A stretch of 14,820 nt of DNA from Bacteroidales bacterium UBA4231 (GTDB lineage: Bacteria; Bacteroidota; Bacteroidia; Bacteroidales; UBA932): positions 1 to 14,820 of the forward strand of contig DGXN01000003.1 of NCBI GenBank assembly GCA_002396335.1, read 5' to 3'. Of this stretch, positions 13,596 through 14,820 are shown piece after piece. The notes under the pieces are model-generated. The model ran no database searches and was not told the origin of the DNA. It saw nothing but the letters and a program-made list of their open reading frames with translations. How positions within the stretch are numbered: the first letter of the stretch is position 1; each line of letters opens with the position of its first letter. Made by a program: the position numbers and the translations under genes.

Positions 13596-14820
13596 ATGAA
13601 CATGGATACCGCCATACAGTATCTGCCGGGCGTGGGTCCCAAACGGGCGCAGCTTCTGGAAACCGAACTGGGAGTCAGTACGGTCGGTGACCTTGTGCAC
13701 CTGTATCCCTTCCGCTACATCGACCGCAGCTCCATCGTCCGGATTGCCGACGTGCACCCTGACCTGGCGCAGGTACAGGTGCGGGCCACGGTGATGAAGG
13801 TGCGCTTGCTGGCGAAAAACGGGGCGGAACTGCCGCCGGAAAAGCTCAAGTACAATGCGGTTTCCCGGCTCCAGGCCATCGTCAGCGACGGCAGCGGCGA
13901 GATGGAAGTCGTCTTTTTCAAGGGGGTCAAGTGGATGCATGCGCGCCTGGTTCCCGGGTCCGTGTTCATCTTCTTCGGCAAGCCTACGGTGTTCAACAAT
14001 CACCTGAACATGGTGCATCCGGAGGTGGATGCGCCGGATGCGTCCCTTTCCGGCGGAGGGCTTACCGGTGTATACACCTCGACGGAGAAACTCAAGAACG
14101 CCGGCATCACCGGCCGGGTGATGACACGGCTTGTGGGCGCCGCCCTTGAAGGCATCCTGCCCGTGCTGGAAGAAACCCTTCCCGAGTATGTCCTGCGGGA
14201 AAAAGGCCTGGTTCCGCTCAGCTTTGCCCTTCGGCAAATCCATTTCCCGGTGGACCAGCAAGCCCTGGCCAAAGCCACGTATCGGCTTAAATTTGAGGAG
14301 CTTTTCCTTTTGCAGCTGTCCCTCCTCAAGCAGAAATATGTCCGCAGCCGCAGTGTGGTGGGCTTTGCCATGCCTTCGGTCGGGGAACCCTTCAACGCTT
14401 GCTACAACGCGCTTCCGTATGAACTGACCAATGCCCAGAAACGGGTCATCCGGGAAATCCGCGAGGACATGCGCAGCGGCCATCAGATGAACCGCCTGCT
14501 GCAGGGGGACGTCGGTTCCGGCAAGACCATGGTCGCGGTCCTGAGTGCCCTCATCGCTGTGGGGAACGGTTACCAGGCCTGCATGATGGCCCCTACCGAA
14601 GTCCTTGCCCAGCAGCACTTTGCGAATGTCTCCAAATACCTTGCGCCCACGGGCGTGAAGTGCGCTCTGCTCACCGGGAATACGGGTGCCGCCGCACGGC
14701 GCGAAATCCATGCGGGACTGCAGGACGGCAGCATCGGCATCCTGATCGGCACACATGCGCTGATTGAGGATACGGTACAGTTCCGGGCCCTGGGACTCGC
14801 CGTCATCGACGAGCAGCACC
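13596..14820 (+). CDS. recG: ATP-dependent DNA helicase RecG, N-terminal part (3' end beyond window)
   Basis: RecG is a cytosolic superfamily-2 translocase that reverses stalled replication forks and processes branched DNA. The frame is open from the ATG at 13596 to the end of the window: 408 codons of about 690 usually found, with no stop. Visible parts are the N-terminal YLPGVGPKRAQLLETELG (9-26), a helix-hairpin-like opening; the OB-fold wedge domain (about 45-145) that splits the fork; LTNAQKRV (277-284); Walker A GDVGSGKT (304-311); motif Ia MAPTEVLAQQH (331-341); motif Ib LIGTHALIED (383-392); and DEQH (405-408), the RecG/Mfd form of the DExH box, at the cut edge. The start may be Met1 or Met3 (13602); both precede the conserved block. 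It is divergent from the ROK gene with a 109-bp shared upstream region. Confidence 0.95.
   Translation, partial: MNMDTAIQYLPGVGPKRAQLLETELGVSTVGDLVHLYPFRYIDRSSIVRIADVHPDLAQVQVRATVMKVRLLAKNGAELPPEKLKYNAVSRLQAIVSDGSGEMEVVFFKGVKWMHARLVPGSVFIFFGKPTVFNNHLNMVHPEVDAPDASLSGGGLTGVYTSTEKLKNAGITGRVMTRLVGAALEGILPVLEETLPEYVLREKGLVPLSFALRQIHFPVDQQALAKATYRLKFEELFLLQLSLLKQKYVRSRSVVGFAMPSVGEPFNACYNALPYELTNAQKRVIREIREDMRSGHQMNRLLQGDVGSGKTMVAVLSALIAVGNGYQACMMAPTEVLAQQHFANVSKYLAPTGVKCALLTGNTGAAARREIHAGLQDGSIGILIGTHALIEDTVQFRALGLAVIDEQH

Noticed and set aside
13487..13642. Longer N-terminus for the ROK protein
   Set aside because: It would translate through the promoter element and into the 5' end of recG, and the extra residues have no ROK similarity.
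13542..14819. 425-codon minus-strand ORF opposite recG
   Set aside because: It is the codon-register complement of recG, whose helicase motifs are unmistakable on the plus strand.
1..14820. Mobile elements, CRISPR arrays, tRNA or rRNA genes, defence or secretion loci
   Set aside because: I looked for direct repeat arrays, transposase or integrase motifs, terminal inverted repeats and tRNA-like cloverleaves and saw none. Nearly all bases belong to recognised chromosomal genes.

Overview
The window is chromosomal housekeeping DNA from a GC-rich member of the Bacteroidota, probably order Bacteroidales. Three things point there. Intergenic regions carry the phylum's TAnnTTTG -7 promoter element instead of TATAAT. 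Starts lack clear Shine-Dalgarno sequences. The gene content (ATP-type pckA, a tsaD-tamB pair, a BASS transporter, an RsmI-like protein next to mtaB) is typical of the phylum. Genus and species cannot be fixed from the sequence alone. I see no tRNA, rRNA, CRISPR array, insertion sequence, integrase or phage gene, and no compositional island.

Layout: (1) 1-315, plus strand, is the 3' end of pckA, followed at 333-362 by a perfect 30-bp palindrome that probably terminates transcription from both sides. (2) 386-2282, minus strand, is a two-gene unit: a BASS-family sodium-coupled transporter followed by a PlsC-like acyltransferase, overlapping by 11 bp and driven by a Bacteroidota-type promoter at about 2304-2336. 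(3) 2361-13486, minus strand, is a tightly packed seven-gene unit, in transcription order: ROK-family sugar-kinase-like protein, FAD-dependent oxidoreductase, TsaD, TamB, RsmI-like SAM methyltransferase, MtaB, and a PhnP-like metallo-beta-lactamase-fold hydrolase. Spacers are 9, 3, 12, -14, -4 and -4 bp. (4) 13596 to the window end, plus strand, is the first 408 codons of recG, transcribed divergently from the ROK gene across a 109-bp region with -7 elements on both strands. recG runs off the window and has no stop codon here.

How the genes work together: TsaD makes t6A at position 37 of ANN-reading tRNAs, and MtaB converts that same base to ms2t6A, so two consecutive steps of one tRNA modification pathway share one transcription unit. 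The RsmI-like protein belongs to a family of rRNA methyltransferases, so the middle of the unit has a translation-quality theme. TamB (envelope biogenesis), the ROK protein, the flavoprotein and the hydrolase are less obviously linked. The transporter/acyltransferase pair may serve membrane or amphiphile metabolism, but that is inference.

I found no convincing new multi-gene system. The best leads are modest: a probable near-leaderless recG mRNA, lineage-specific changes in the ROK, RsmI-like and hydrolase proteins, a repeated GTAC motif overlapping the transporter promoter, and a long antisense open frame that codon usage explains.
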